Made by a program: the position numbers and the translations under genes
Notes under the pieces: model-generated
The model's input: only the letters and a program-made list of their open reading frames with translations
The model's database searches: none
What the model was told of the DNA's origin: nothing
Shown here: positions 1 through 7,856 of the stretch, in pieces
How the letters are laid out: the number at the start of each line of letters is the position of its first letter
Position numbering within the stretch: the stretch's first letter is position 1
Source of the DNA: Bacillota bacterium
Lineage (GTDB): Bacteria; Bacillota; Clostridia; Christensenellales; SZUA-584
Direction of reading: 5' to 3'
Length of the DNA stretch: 64,000 nucleotides
Assembly (NCBI GenBank): GCA_023391105.1
Contig: JAEWBO010000032.1
Coordinates: 62,001 to 126,000 of the forward strand

Positions 1-30
1 GCTACGCCGAGCACCGCACCTCAACCGTAA
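1..30 (+). CDS. C-terminal end of an unknown protein (partial)
   Basis: Frame 1 reads ATPSTAPQP and then TAA at 28-30, followed 16 bases later by a good terminator. A Pro/Ser/Thr/Ala tail of this kind is common at the end of secreted or membrane-anchored Firmicutes proteins; the PASTA protein ending at 50644 has a similar tail. Only nine codons are visible, so this is a guess from the stop codon and terminator position. Confidence 0.3.
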   Translation, partial: ATPSTAPQP

Positions 31-46
31 AATCACATAAACAACG

Positions 47-78
47 AACGGTATGGTCAAAACAGCCATACCGTTTTT
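47..78 (+). terminator. Rho-independent terminator
   Basis: A perfect 10-bp stem (AACGGTATGG at 47-56 with CCATACCGTT at 66-75) and a 9-base loop run straight into a T tract. It ends the transcription unit entering from the left. Confidence 0.8.
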
Positions 79-229
79 ATTATGAACGGAGCTTTAATGT
101 GTGATACAATGATAAGAAATTAATAAAGGCGATTGATGCGCCAAACATTTTGCGGAATGGTGGTGAAGGAATGAAATATTGCATTGTAACTGCTGGGATA
201 GTTTTATAAAAAATTTTCAGGAGGATTTT

Positions 230-862
230 ATGACTATTCCAGACAAAAAAATATATCCGCGTACAAATGACTTGGATACGGTCTATTTGAAGAGTGTCAT
301 CACCAAACCCAATATCATAGTTGGTGATTATTCGATGTATAATGATTTTGTTTCTGATCCCAGGCAATTTGAGAACAATAATGTTCTGTATCACTATCCT
401 ATCAATAACGATAGATTGATCATTGGCAAGTTTTGTTCCATAGCCTGCGGCGCAAAGTTCCTTTTTACAAGTGCCAATCACACGCTTAGGTCGCTATCAA
501 CATATCCATTTCCACTGTTTTTTGAAGAATGGGAATTGGATAAAAAGCAGGTTGCATCCGCTTGGGACAATAAAGGCGATATTGTGATTGGTAATGATGT
601 TTGGATAGGATATGAAGCAATAATCTTATCAGGCGTAAATATTGGCGACGGGGCGATCATAGGAGCACGAGCGGTGGTCACAAAGGATGTGCCTGCGTAT
701 ACTGTTGTTGGTGGTATCCCTGCAAAAGAAATCAAAAAGCGTTTTGATGCAGAAACAATCGATAAATTGCAGCAGATACAATGGTGGGACTGGTCTTTTG
801 AGAAGATTCAGCAAATCTTACCCTATTTGATGAATGGGGAAGTTGATAAGCTGAACGTCTAG
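230..862 (+). CDS. Xenobiotic O-acetyltransferase, Vat/CatB (left-handed beta-helix) family
   Basis: A 210-residue protein of the hexapeptide-repeat acetyltransferases that use acetyl-CoA to modify streptogramin A (Vat) or chloramphenicol (type B CAT). The length matches the family (about 205-220). Visible signs are the early segment ending in SMYNDF, the catalytic-histidine motif SANHT near residue 80, hexapeptide turns (IVIGNDVWIG, then VNIGDGAIIGARAVV) and the closing VVGGIPAKEI. The start at 230 is set by AGGAGG at 219-224, five bases upstream; an in-frame ATG at 179 has no such site. It is visibly AT-richer than thrS next door, which suggests horizontal transfer. Substrate cannot be told from sequence: Vat, CatB or a non-resistance relative are all possible. 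Confidence 0.85.
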   Translation: MTIPDKKIYPRTNDLDTVYLKSVITKPNIIVGDYSMYNDFVSDPRQFENNNVLYHYPINNDRLIIGKFCSIACGAKFLFTSANHTLRSLSTYPFPLFFEEWELDKKQVASAWDNKGDIVIGNDVWIGYEAIILSGVNIGDGAIIGARAVVTKDVPAYTVVGGIPAKEIKKRFDAETIDKLQQIQWWDWSFEKIQQILPYLMNGEVDKLNV

Positions 863-914
863 AAGAAGTCAGACTTTTCACAAAGCACAGAGTGACTATA
901 AAGGTCAAAGATAA

Positions 915-951
915 AAAGGACGGTATCCCTGTCATAGCGATACCGTCCTTT
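915..951 (-). terminator. Bidirectional terminator, mainly for thrS
   Basis: A 13-bp perfect stem (AAAGGACGGTATC at 915-927 with its complement at 939-951). Read leftward it is followed by a T-rich run, as expected after thrS; read rightward the T run is weaker but it can also close the acetyltransferase unit. Confidence 0.8.
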
Positions 952-965
952 GCCTGTTCCCCAGC

Positions 966-2897
966 TTAGAATATCGTTTTATCCTTGATCTGCTGAATCA
1001 CCATGTCCACAAAAGCGTCTCCGTCCATCTGGCCGATGTCGCCTTCGCCGCGCCTGCGAATCGCCAGCGTGCCATTGTCCACTTCGCTGTCGCCCGCGAC
1101 CGCCATATACGGAATGCGCTCATTACGCGCCTCGCGAATCTTGTAGCCGATCTTTTCGCTGCGTGAATCCACCGTCACGCGCACACCGGCGCTTCTCAGC
1201 TTTTTCTCCCATTCGCCAAGGTATTCGAGTGAGCGGTCGGTGATGGACATCAGCCGCACCTGCTCAGGCGCAATCCAGAGCGGCATCGCGCCAGCATATT
1301 TCTCAATCAGCATCGCCAGCGTACGCTCGTAGCAGCCGATGGAGGAACGGTGTATGATGTACGGACGCTTCTTTTCGCCGTCCTTATCCACATAGGTTAT
1401 ATCAAAATGACCCGCGTTGGCAAAGTCGATCTGCACTGTGAACAGCGTGTCCTCCTTGCCGAATACGTTCCTGAATTGAAGATCCAGCTTAGGCCCGTAG
1501 AACGCGGCTTCGCCGTCCGCTTCCACATAGTCAAGGTCGATCTCATCAAGTATCTGCTTCATCAGCCGCTGTGTGGTTTCCCATGCCTCTGGATTGTTGA
1601 TGTATTTTTCGGTGTTGCTGGGATCCCACTTGGAGAATCGGTATGTGATCTCGTCCTCAATACCGATGCATTTCATCATGTACTGAATCAGCTCGATAAC
1701 GCCCTTGAATTCGTCGGCTACCTGTTCGGGGGTGCAAATAATGTGCGCGTCGGCCAACGTGAACTGGCGCACACGGATGAGCCCGTGCATTTCGCCCGAG
1801 GCTTCGTTGCGAAACAGCGTCGCGTTTTCGCTGTAACGCATGGGCAGCTCGCGATAGCTGTGCAGCTCGGAGTTGTACATCATGAACTGGAACGGGCAGT
1901 CCATGGGACGAAGCGCCATGACCTCTTCGCCTTTTTTCTCGTCGCCCAGCACAAACATCCCATCTCTGTAATGATCCCAGTGGCCTGATATCTTATACAA
2001 ATCGCTTTTGGCCATCAGCGGCGTGCGCACCAGCTGATAACCGCGCTTTTCTTCTTCGTCCTCAACGAAACGGCTTAGAACCTGTATCACTTTGGCACCC
2101 TTGGGCATAATCAGCGGCAGCCCCTGACCCACCACATCGCTGGTGGTGAAGTATTTAAGCTCGCGGCCTAATTTGTTATGGTCACGCTCGCGTGCCTCTT
2201 TGAGCATATTTAAATATGCGGCGAGCTCCTCCTGCTTTTCAAACGCCGTGCCGTATATGCGTGTGAGCATCTTGTTCTTTTCGCTGCCGCGCCAGTACGC
2301 GCCTGCGATGCTCAACAGCTTGAACGATTTCACTTTGCCCGTGGACGGCACGTGCGGCCCCGCGCAAAGATCGGTGAACTCGCCCTGCCGGTAAAAGCTC
2401 AATATCGTATCCTCGGGCAGATCGGTTATAAGCTCTTGCTTGTAAGGCTCATCCTTCATGAAGTCGAGCGCCTCGCTGCGGCTCAGCTCAAACTTTTCAA
2501 GCGGCAGGTTCTCCGCCACAATACGCGCCATCTCGTCTTCGATATTTTTGAGATCGTCCGCATCAAACGGCTTTTCCACATCGAAGTCGTAGTAATATCC
2601 GGTATCGATAGCGGGGCCGATGGCGAGCTTCACGCCCGGGAAAAGCCGCTTTACAGCCTGCGCCATAACGTGCGAGGCTGTGTGCCACAGCGCTTTTTTT
2701 CCGGCTTCATCCTCAAACGTGAGTATATCGAGACGGCAATCGCGTTCTATCACCGTATTTAAGTCGCTCACGTTGCCGTCTATCCTTGCGGCCAACGCCT
2801 TTTTTGCAAGCTTGTGTGATATGGCTTTGGCAATATCAAGCGCGCTCTGGCCGTTTTCAAATTCTCTTGATTCTCCGTTTGCAAGTGTGATTTTCAT
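966..2897 (-). CDS. thrS: Threonyl-tRNA synthetase
   Basis: A 643-residue class II aminoacyl-tRNA synthetase that charges tRNA-Thr with threonine in the cytoplasm. The order is standard: an N-terminal TGS domain (residues 1-60), the editing domain with the HTASHVMAQAV metal-site motif (near residue 72), the catalytic core including RPMDCPFQ and the RNEASGEMHGL motif-2 region, and a C-terminal anticodon-binding domain. Length is normal for bacteria. The ATG is preceded by GAGAGG. Expression is controlled by the T-box leader and strong promoter just upstream (2963-3224). It appears monocistronic, ending at the terminator at 915-951. Confidence 0.98.
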   Translation of the reverse strand: MKITLANGESREFENGQSALDIAKAISHKLAKKALAARIDGNVSDLNTVIERDCRLDILTFEDEAGKKALWHTASHVMAQAVKRLFPGVKLAIGPAIDTGYYYDFDVEKPFDADDLKNIEDEMARIVAENLPLEKFELSRSEALDFMKDEPYKQELITDLPEDTILSFYRQGEFTDLCAGPHVPSTGKVKSFKLLSIAGAYWRGSEKNKMLTRIYGTAFEKQEELAAYLNMLKEARERDHNKLGRELKYFTTSDVVGQGLPLIMPKGAKVIQVLSRFVEDEEEKRGYQLVRTPLMAKSDLYKISGHWDHYRDGMFVLGDEKKGEEVMALRPMDCPFQFMMYNSELHSYRELPMRYSENATLFRNEASGEMHGLIRVRQFTLADAHIICTPEQVADEFKGVIELIQYMMKCIGIEDEITYRFSKWDPSNTEKYINNPEAWETTQRLMKQILDEIDLDYVEADGEAAFYGPKLDLQFRNVFGKEDTLFTVQIDFANAGHFDITYVDKDGEKKRPYIIHRSSIGCYERTLAMLIEKYAGAMPLWIAPEQVRLMSITDRSLEYLGEWEKKLRSAGVRVTVDSRSEKIGYKIREARNERIPYMAVAGDSEVDNGTLAIRRRGEGDIGQMDGDAFVDMVIQQIKDKTIF

Positions 2898-2927
2898 TTT
2901 TGTTTCCTCTCATCCGTTAAAATCATT

Positions 2928-2952
2928 TCCCAAAAGCTATGCTTTTCGGGGA
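2928..2952. repeat. Small dispersed hairpin repeat, copy 1
   Basis: On the minus strand this reads CCCCGAAAAGC, a short loop, then GCTTTTGGGA. It shares the CCCCGAAAA...TTGGGG pattern with hairpins at 37014-37038 and 52302-52326 and a decayed one at 53282-53310. Here it lies in the thrS leader between the T-box terminator and the ribosome binding site, so it would be part of the thrS mRNA. Confidence 0.5.
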
Positions 2953-2962
2953 TTCCGTAACA

Positions 2963-3189
2963 AAAAAACCCATATGCACATCAGTGCACATGGGACGATT
3001 GCTAAACCGCGGTTCCACCCAGCTTCCATAGAAATATGGCTCTTTGCTTGGCCGATACGGGGGCCAGCCCATCTTATCGATCAGGTGGTTTCATCTTCTG
3101 CGGCGCACGGCACACTTTCAGCCTATGGTGTCACGTCTCTTTATTGCGCATGTGGCATGAAGATTACTTGTCCTCATCCGTTTAATCTA
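2963..3189 (-). promoter_or_regulatory. T-box riboswitch, threonine-specific
   Basis: The minus strand contains the T-box sequence GGGTGGAACCGCGG (3007-3020), which pairs with the uncharged tRNA acceptor end. Downstream is a terminator, CCCATGTGCA with TGTGCATATGGG and seven Ts (2964-2994). Stem I has an AAGTA motif on the 5' side facing GAAACCA on the 3' side; this places the threonine codon ACC as specifier at 3087-3089, with flanking stems ATCTTC/GAAGAT. When uncharged tRNA-Thr accumulates, the antiterminator should form and thrS be transcribed. The class is certain from motif and context; the specifier position is from hand folding. Confidence 0.93.
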
Positions 3190-3195
3190 TAGCAC

Positions 3196-3224
3196 ATTAT
3201 AAGTCAGTGGTTTAAGTCTGTCAA
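3196..3224 (-). promoter_or_regulatory. Sigma-A promoter of thrS leader
   Basis: A perfect consensus on the minus strand: TTGACA (3219-3224), 17-bp spacer, TATAAT (3196-3201). Transcription should start near 3189, just before T-box stem I. Confidence 0.9.
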
Positions 3225-3235
3225 TATTTGCGCGA

Positions 3236-3793
3236 TCAAATCAGATTTGACCGTCCGCCCGATGTGCGTTCATCGTGCTGCACCTTGTATACAATGCCTT
3301 GAGTCGTTCTCACGACGCCGATCAGTATTGAGACAATGCCTAAGAATATCACATGATCGATACCGATTAAGAACGGCAGAAGTATCAGCACAACGCCAAT
3401 AAGCGCAAGCAGCGCGCTAATCCGCGCCTTTGGTTTATTGCCGCCGTCTTGCTGCGCATGGATCATACCAAACACGCCAAACACGATGAACCAGCTTGCG
3501 AGTATCACGCCGAGCAGCGCGGGGGAGTTGCGTATGACGAGCAGGAGCAAGAAAAGCACAGCGTCAAGCAGCGCATGTACCAGGAACGGAACAAAAAGCC
3601 TGTTGTCATCCTTGTATTTAATCGCTTTATAGAAATTGTATATGCTGAATACCAGCACGCCGATGCCAAGCAGAAAAGTCAGCACGCTAAGGCCGCTGAC
3701 GGGCGAAACAAGCAGATAAATACCCACGGCCAGTATGATAAGTCCTGTTAAAATAATAAACCACCAGGGCATGGTTTTATCTTTATTCATCAT
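3236..3793 (-). CDS. HdeD-like (DUF308) membrane protein
   Basis: A 185-residue integral membrane protein with about six hydrophobic helices arranged as short hairpins, typical of the DUF308/HdeD family, whose biochemical role in Firmicutes is not established. The C-terminus is basic (VQHDERTSGGRSN). I place the start at 3793 because GAGAGGGG lies about 12 bases upstream; an earlier in-frame ATG at 3826 has no ribosome binding site. The gene ends only 12 bases from the thrS -35 box, so it is transcribed separately or reads into the thrS leader. Confidence 0.75.
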   Translation of the reverse strand: MMNKDKTMPWWFIILTGLIILAVGIYLLVSPVSGLSVLTFLLGIGVLVFSIYNFYKAIKYKDDNRLFVPFLVHALLDAVLFLLLLVIRNSPALLGVILASWFIVFGVFGMIHAQQDGGNKPKARISALLALIGVVLILLPFLIGIDHVIFLGIVSILIGVVRTTQGIVYKVQHDERTSGGRSNLI

Positions 3794-3944
3794 ATTCGTA
3801 CAATCGCCCCTCTCTGTGTCAAACAAGCATTCTGAATTCTTTATTTATCTAGATAATACCACCAAAACCAAGACAAAAACAACAGTTCACAGAACTTTTA
3901 CTAAAGTTTTTTCCAAGAAGACTGCTGAATTAGTCAGGGCTTTT

Positions 3945-4766
3945 CTAAAAACCCTCGCCCAGAACTTCTTTGACGTCCGCCACAATCACGAACGCGTTTT
4001 CATCGATGCTTTTGACGATACGCTTTAATTTTGTGCCCTCCGTGTGCCATCTGAGCACACACAGCAGCACCTCTTTTTGCCGGCCGCTGTAAACGCCTTT
4101 GGCGGTGAGCGCCGTGACGCCACGGCTCAGCTTTTCCATGATGACCTTGGCAATCTCTTCGTTTTTATCAGATATGATATAAAATGCTTTGGAAACAGCG
4201 AGGCCCACCGTCATCATATCGATGAGTTTGGTGGTGATATACAGCGACGCGATGGCATAAAGCGCGGCCTGCGGTTCAAATATAAATCCGGCAGCGGCGA
4301 TGACGAAAAAATCAATGCCAAATACGAATGTGCCGATGCCGATGTGCTTAAACCGCGCGCTCAGCATTTTTGCGGCCATATCGGTGCCGCCTGTGCTGCC
4401 TCCCGCGCGCACCACCAGCCCCACGCCCGCGCCCACCAGCACGCCGCCGTACACGCAGCCCAAAAACATATCCTGAGTATTGGGGACGGGAATAAGCTCC
4501 GCAAGCACTGAGTACAGGATAAGTGCGTAAAGCGTGCGTAACGCAAAGCTCTTGCCGACAAATTTGTAACCGAATATGAATAAAGGAATGTTAAGCACAC
4601 CAATTGAAATGCCGAGAGGAAAACGGAGCACATGATAGAGAATCGTCGCAATACCGCTGATGCCGCCCGCGGCAATTCTGTTGGGCACAAGAAAAAGGTT
4701 AAGCCCCGACACCGCGATAACGACGCCCACAGTGATCCATATATAATCCTTAACGCGCTGATCCAT
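3945..4766 (-). CDS. YitT family membrane protein (DUF161 + DUF2179)
   Basis: A 273-residue protein with five or six N-terminal transmembrane helices carrying the family signatures (NRIAAGGISGIATILY, then VVRAGGSTGGTDM) and a soluble C-terminal DUF2179 domain of about 80 residues starting near YIISDKNEEIA. The family is widespread in Firmicutes, often in several copies, and its transport substrate is unknown. The start at 4766 is chosen for the GGGAGG four bases upstream; a further ATG at 4796 lacks one. It lies alone between the DUF308 gene and mazF, with the mazF terminator just upstream. Confidence 0.88.
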   Translation of the reverse strand: MDQRVKDYIWITVGVVIAVSGLNLFLVPNRIAAGGISGIATILYHVLRFPLGISIGVLNIPLFIFGYKFVGKSFALRTLYALILYSVLAELIPVPNTQDMFLGCVYGGVLVGAGVGLVVRAGGSTGGTDMAAKMLSARFKHIGIGTFVFGIDFFVIAAAGFIFEPQAALYAIASLYITTKLIDMMTVGLAVSKAFYIISDKNEEIAKVIMEKLSRGVTALTAKGVYSGRQKEVLLCVLRWHTEGTKLKRIVKSIDENAFVIVADVKEVLGEGF

Positions 4767-4796
4767 TGCGCCTCCCTTTGGCTGTATCCTATGCAT

Positions 4797-4827
4797 TAAA
4801 AAAGCGGAAGAAAAATTCCTCCGCTTT
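4797..4827 (-). terminator. Terminator of mazF
   Basis: On the minus strand a stem of AAAGCGGAGG with CTTCCGCTTT (one mismatch) is followed by a run of Ts. It begins within the mazF stop codon. Confidence 0.75.
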
Positions 4828-5185
4828 AGTTTTCGTCGTTTTGTCTTGTTTTATCAAACCCCATACTAATGGAAATGGCCTCGTCAATGCGAAGCATATC
4901 CTTTTCGCTTAGCCGCCCCATTTTTTTGATCAGCCGGGTCTTGTCAATTGTCCTGATCTGTTCGAGCAGGACCACGCTTTTTTCGCTCAGCACATCCTCA
5001 TCGATGACGATATGCGTCGGAAGGCGTGCTTTGCCAAGATTGGACGTAATGGCTGCCACGATCACCGTCGGACTAAACCGGTTTCCGGTGTCGTTTTGTA
5101 TCACAAGCACGGGGCGTATGCCGCCCTGCTCAGATCCGGTAACGGGGTTTAAATCCGCGTAATAAACATCCCCTCGCTCTATCAT
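4826..5185 (-). CDS. mazF: MazF/EndoA-type mRNA interferase toxin
   Basis: A 119-residue PemK/MazF-fold endoribonuclease, expected to cleave mRNA at short specific sequences. It has the start signature RGDVYYADLNPVTGSEQGG, then RPVLVIQND, the SPTVIVAAITS strand and the C-terminal IRTIDKTRLIKK segment, all typical of Bacillus EndoA/NdoA (about 116 residues). The start is supported by GGGGTGGA upstream. In Bacillus the antitoxin (a ribbon-helix-helix protein) lies immediately upstream in the same operon. Here the 260 bases upstream hold no such reading frame on this strand, so the antitoxin is elsewhere or missing. Confidence 0.93.
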   Translation of the reverse strand: MIERGDVYYADLNPVTGSEQGGIRPVLVIQNDTGNRFSPTVIVAAITSNLGKARLPTHIVIDEDVLSEKSVVLLEQIRTIDKTRLIKKMGRLSEKDMLRIDEAISISMGFDKTRQNDEN

Positions 5186-5379
5186 ATTCCACCCCGCGTA
5201 TGCTGTTTTGGTTTCCCTTTATATCATATGAGCAGCGTTGGCATTGTGTTAGCGCTTGGTTATGTATAAATATTGCTCACAGCTATACTCTTTCTCGTTT
5301 TTAAAGCTTCTTCGTCTTGTTTTGGACTGAAGAATAGAATAATGACAACATAACACAGAAAGATATTAAAAAGAAACTC

Positions 5380-5421
5380 TTTACAGCTGCACTACTACGT
5401 GTTACTATATACCGGTAGTAA
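5380..5421 (+). promoter_or_regulatory. Promoter with probable PadR operator
   Basis: TTTACA (5380-5385), a 17-bp spacer and TACTAT (5403-5408) form a good sigma-A promoter for the PadR-ABC operon. An inverted repeat TTACTA (5402-5407)-N8-TAGTAA (5416-5421) overlaps the -10 box. Repressor binding there would block RNA polymerase; autoregulation by the adjacent PadR protein is inferred from position. Confidence 0.65.
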
Positions 5422-5448
5422 GTCATACAGAATAGAGAAGGGGTGATT

Positions 5449-5784
5449 GTGCTGGATAACCTAACGGAAATGCTCAAAGGGGTGCTGGAAGGCTGTGTGC
5501 TGGAGATCATTAGCAGAGGGGAAACCTACGGATACGATATAACGCGGCGTCTGAACGCCCTTGGATTCACCGACGTTGTAGATGGGACTGTTTACACAAT
5601 ACTGCTCCGGCTTGAAAAGAATAAGCTGGTGGAGATCACCAAGAAGCCTTCCGACATGGGGCCGCCGCGAAAGTTTTTCGCGCTTAACGACGCGGGGCGT
5701 GAAGAGCTGCAAAAGTTCTGGGCAAAATGGGAATTTGTCGCGTCGAAAATCAATCAATTGAAGGAGGAACAATTAAATGACTGA
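5449..5784 (+). CDS. PadR family transcriptional repressor
   Basis: A 111-residue winged-helix regulator. It shows the PadR pattern: LKGVLEGCVLEIIS, then GETYGYDITRRL, the recognition segment VVDGTVYTILLRLEKNKLV and the wing PPRKFFALNDAGREEL, followed by a short dimerisation helix. I choose the GTG at 5449 because AAGGGG ends about six bases upstream; the GTG at 5443 would overlap that site. It is first in a four-gene operon with DUF1048 and an ABC exporter, a common layout for drug-responsive exporters. It overlaps the next gene by 8 bases. The ligand is unknown. Confidence 0.92.
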   Translation: MLDNLTEMLKGVLEGCVLEIISRGETYGYDITRRLNALGFTDVVDGTVYTILLRLEKNKLVEITKKPSDMGPPRKFFALNDAGREELQKFWAKWEFVASKINQLKEEQLND

Positions 5785-6148
5785 GTTTTTTGATAATTAT
5801 TTCAACATTAAAAAAATGATTAAGAGCAATCGCGAATATAAGCAGCAGATGGCAAGGGTGGAGGCTTTGCCAAAAGACTATCAATACGTGTATAAGAAAA
5901 TACAAAAGCATATGTGGATGTTCGCGGCGGGAGCTGGCTATGACATGCTGAAAATCCACTATGATTTGATCGAGCTATTTGAGGCGGGTGCGGCTGACGG
6001 CAAGCACGTTTTGGAGATTACTGGTGGGGACGTGGCGGCGTTCTGCGACGAGCTGCTGCGCAACGCGCGGACATATACGGAAGATTGGCGCGCGGCGCTC
6101 AACCGCGACATACAGAAAAAACTTGGAAGGGAGAAGGACTTAAAATGA
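5777..6148 (+). CDS. DUF1048 family protein
   Basis: A 123-residue, mostly helical soluble protein (FFDNYFNIKKMIKSNREYKQQM at the start) matching the DUF1048 family, found almost always beside PadR regulators and ABC transporters. Its function is not known. It overlaps padR at its start and shares an ATGA with the ATPase gene at its end, so the four genes are translationally coupled. Confidence 0.8.
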   Translation: MTEFFDNYFNIKKMIKSNREYKQQMARVEALPKDYQYVYKKIQKHMWMFAAGAGYDMLKIHYDLIELFEAGAADGKHVLEITGGDVAAFCDELLRNARTYTEDWRAALNRDIQKKLGREKDLK

Positions 6149-7086
6149 CAGAACCCGCCATTCAAGTGAAGGATCTAAGGAAGTCCTTTAAAAACACGCA
6201 AGTCCTCAAGGGCGTCGGCTTCGACGTGCGGCGCGGCGAGATTTTCGCGCTGCTCGGCTCAAACGGCGCGGGCAAAACAACCACGATAAAGATACTGAGT
6301 ACGTTGTTAAGACCCGACGGTGGCAGCGCCACGATAAACGGCCATGACGTGATACGCAAGCCCGGCAAGGTACGAGAAAGCATCAGTCTCACAGGCCAGA
6401 ATGCCGCGGTGGATAATGTGCTGACGGGCAGGGAGAACCTGCGGCTTATCGGCAAGCTGCGCCATCTTAACGATGCCTATAGAAAAGCTGACGAGCTGCT
6501 GGAAAGCTTTGACTTAATGGATGCGGCCGACCGAAGGGTTTCGATGTATTCCGGCGGTATGCGCAGACGTCTTGATCTGGCAATGGGCTTGCTGGGGACA
6601 CCATCAGTCGTCTTTCTTGATGAGCCGACAACCGGGCTTGATCCGCAGAGCCGCATTGCCATGTGGCATATTATAAAAGGCCTTGGCGCTTCGGGCATCA
6701 CCGTGCTGCTGACCACGCAATATCTGGAGGAGGCCGAGCAACTCGCGGATCAGATCGCGATACTCAATGAAGGGAAAATTGTCGCGAACGGAACAGCGGC
6801 GGAATTAAAAAAACTGCTGCCTGCCGGGCATATCGAGCTCAAGTTCCACACAGAAAAAGACCTGCTGCGAGCAAAAGACTTGCTTCAAGATGAGATCGCG
6901 AGCCTTGATGAGCAAAATCAGACGCTTATTGTGACGACCGACGGCAGCATCAGGCATATGTCGGGAATTTTAAGCAGGTTGGAGAACGCGGTGCAGGTGG
7001 CGGAATTTGCACAAAAACAGCCCACACTCGAGGATGTGTTCCTGACGGTTATCGGGGCGAATAATGGAAAGGAAGAAGCGATATGA
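6145..7086 (+). CDS. ABC exporter ATPase, DrrA-like
   Basis: A 313-residue single nucleotide-binding domain plus a C-terminal DUF4162-type extension. Walker A is GSNGAGKTTT, the signature is YSGGMRRRLDLA, Walker B is VVFLDEPTTGLDP and the switch region is TTQYLEEAE. This is the daunorubicin-resistance (DrrA) subtype, which works with an ABC-2 permease to export drugs or lipids. The start is the ATG in the ATGA shared with the DUF1048 gene; the frame stays open further upstream but overlaps that gene. The permease follows with another ATGA. Confidence 0.93.
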   Translation: MTEPAIQVKDLRKSFKNTQVLKGVGFDVRRGEIFALLGSNGAGKTTTIKILSTLLRPDGGSATINGHDVIRKPGKVRESISLTGQNAAVDNVLTGRENLRLIGKLRHLNDAYRKADELLESFDLMDAADRRVSMYSGGMRRRLDLAMGLLGTPSVVFLDEPTTGLDPQSRIAMWHIIKGLGASGITVLLTTQYLEEAEQLADQIAILNEGKIVANGTAAELKKLLPAGHIELKFHTEKDLLRAKDLLQDEIASLDEQNQTLIVTTDGSIRHMSGILSRLENAVQVAEFAQKQPTLEDVFLTVIGANNGKEEAI

Positions 7087-7856
7087 ATATAAAGCATCAT
7101 TTCAGTGACATCATGGTGATGAGCTCGCGTGTGCTGCGCCACACATTTCGGAGTGTTGACACGTTAATTTCTGTGGTTGTCATGCCGGTCATGATTATGC
7201 TAATGTTTGTTTATGTGCTGGGCGGCGCGATGAAAACCGGCGCGATGGATTATATCAATTTTGTGGTGCCGGGCATTGTGCTGTTCACCATCGCGAGCGG
7301 CGTGGCCTATACCGCTTACCGCATAAACAACGATCTCACCGGAGGCATATTTGACCGTTTCTACTCCATGCCGATTGCCAAGACATCCATACTTGCGGGG
7401 CATGTATTCACGTCACTTGTGTTTAACGCGGTGTCAACCATACTTGTTCTGTTGGTTGCGTTTCTGGTGGGATTTCGTCCTGAGGCGGGGATTGGCGGAT
7501 GGCTACCCGCGGCGGGCATCCTTGTACTCTTTATCATTGCCATGACATGGGTGTCGGTGACATTCGGGCTGCTTGCAAGCAGCGGCGAAGGATCGTATGC
7601 TTTCTCCTATCCGTTGCTTGGTCTATTGTTCATCAGTTCCGCCTTTGCACCCACAGAATCCATGCCCGGTGTTGTCCGTGCCTTTGCGCAGCACCAGCCG
7701 ATGACGCCGATTATTGAAACAGTACGCGGTTTGCTGATGAACCAGCCGGTTGGAAACAGTGCTTTGACAGCCGTGTTATGGTGCGTTGGCATTTCGATCG
7801 TTTTCTATGTGCTGGCCACGCGAATCTATAAGCGCAAGCTTAAAGGAGCTAAATGA
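7083..7856 (+). CDS. ABC-2 type permease, DrrB-like
   Basis: A 257-residue membrane protein with six predicted helices and the ABC-2 pattern (first cytoplasmic helix SSRVLRHTFRSVDTLI, then VMPVMIMLMFVYVLGG; a loop with GIFDRFYSMPIAKTSILAGH). It pairs with the ATPase encoded just upstream. It is last in the PadR operon, and its stop overlaps the convergent amidohydrolase gene by 8 bases. Confidence 0.92.
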   Translation: MNIKHHFSDIMVMSSRVLRHTFRSVDTLISVVVMPVMIMLMFVYVLGGAMKTGAMDYINFVVPGIVLFTIASGVAYTAYRINNDLTGGIFDRFYSMPIAKTSILAGHVFTSLVFNAVSTILVLLVAFLVGFRPEAGIGGWLPAAGILVLFIIAMTWVSVTFGLLASSGEGSYAFSYPLLGLLFISSAFAPTESMPGVVRAFAQHQPMTPIIETVRGLLMNQPVGNSALTAVLWCVGISIVFYVLATRIYKRKLKGAK

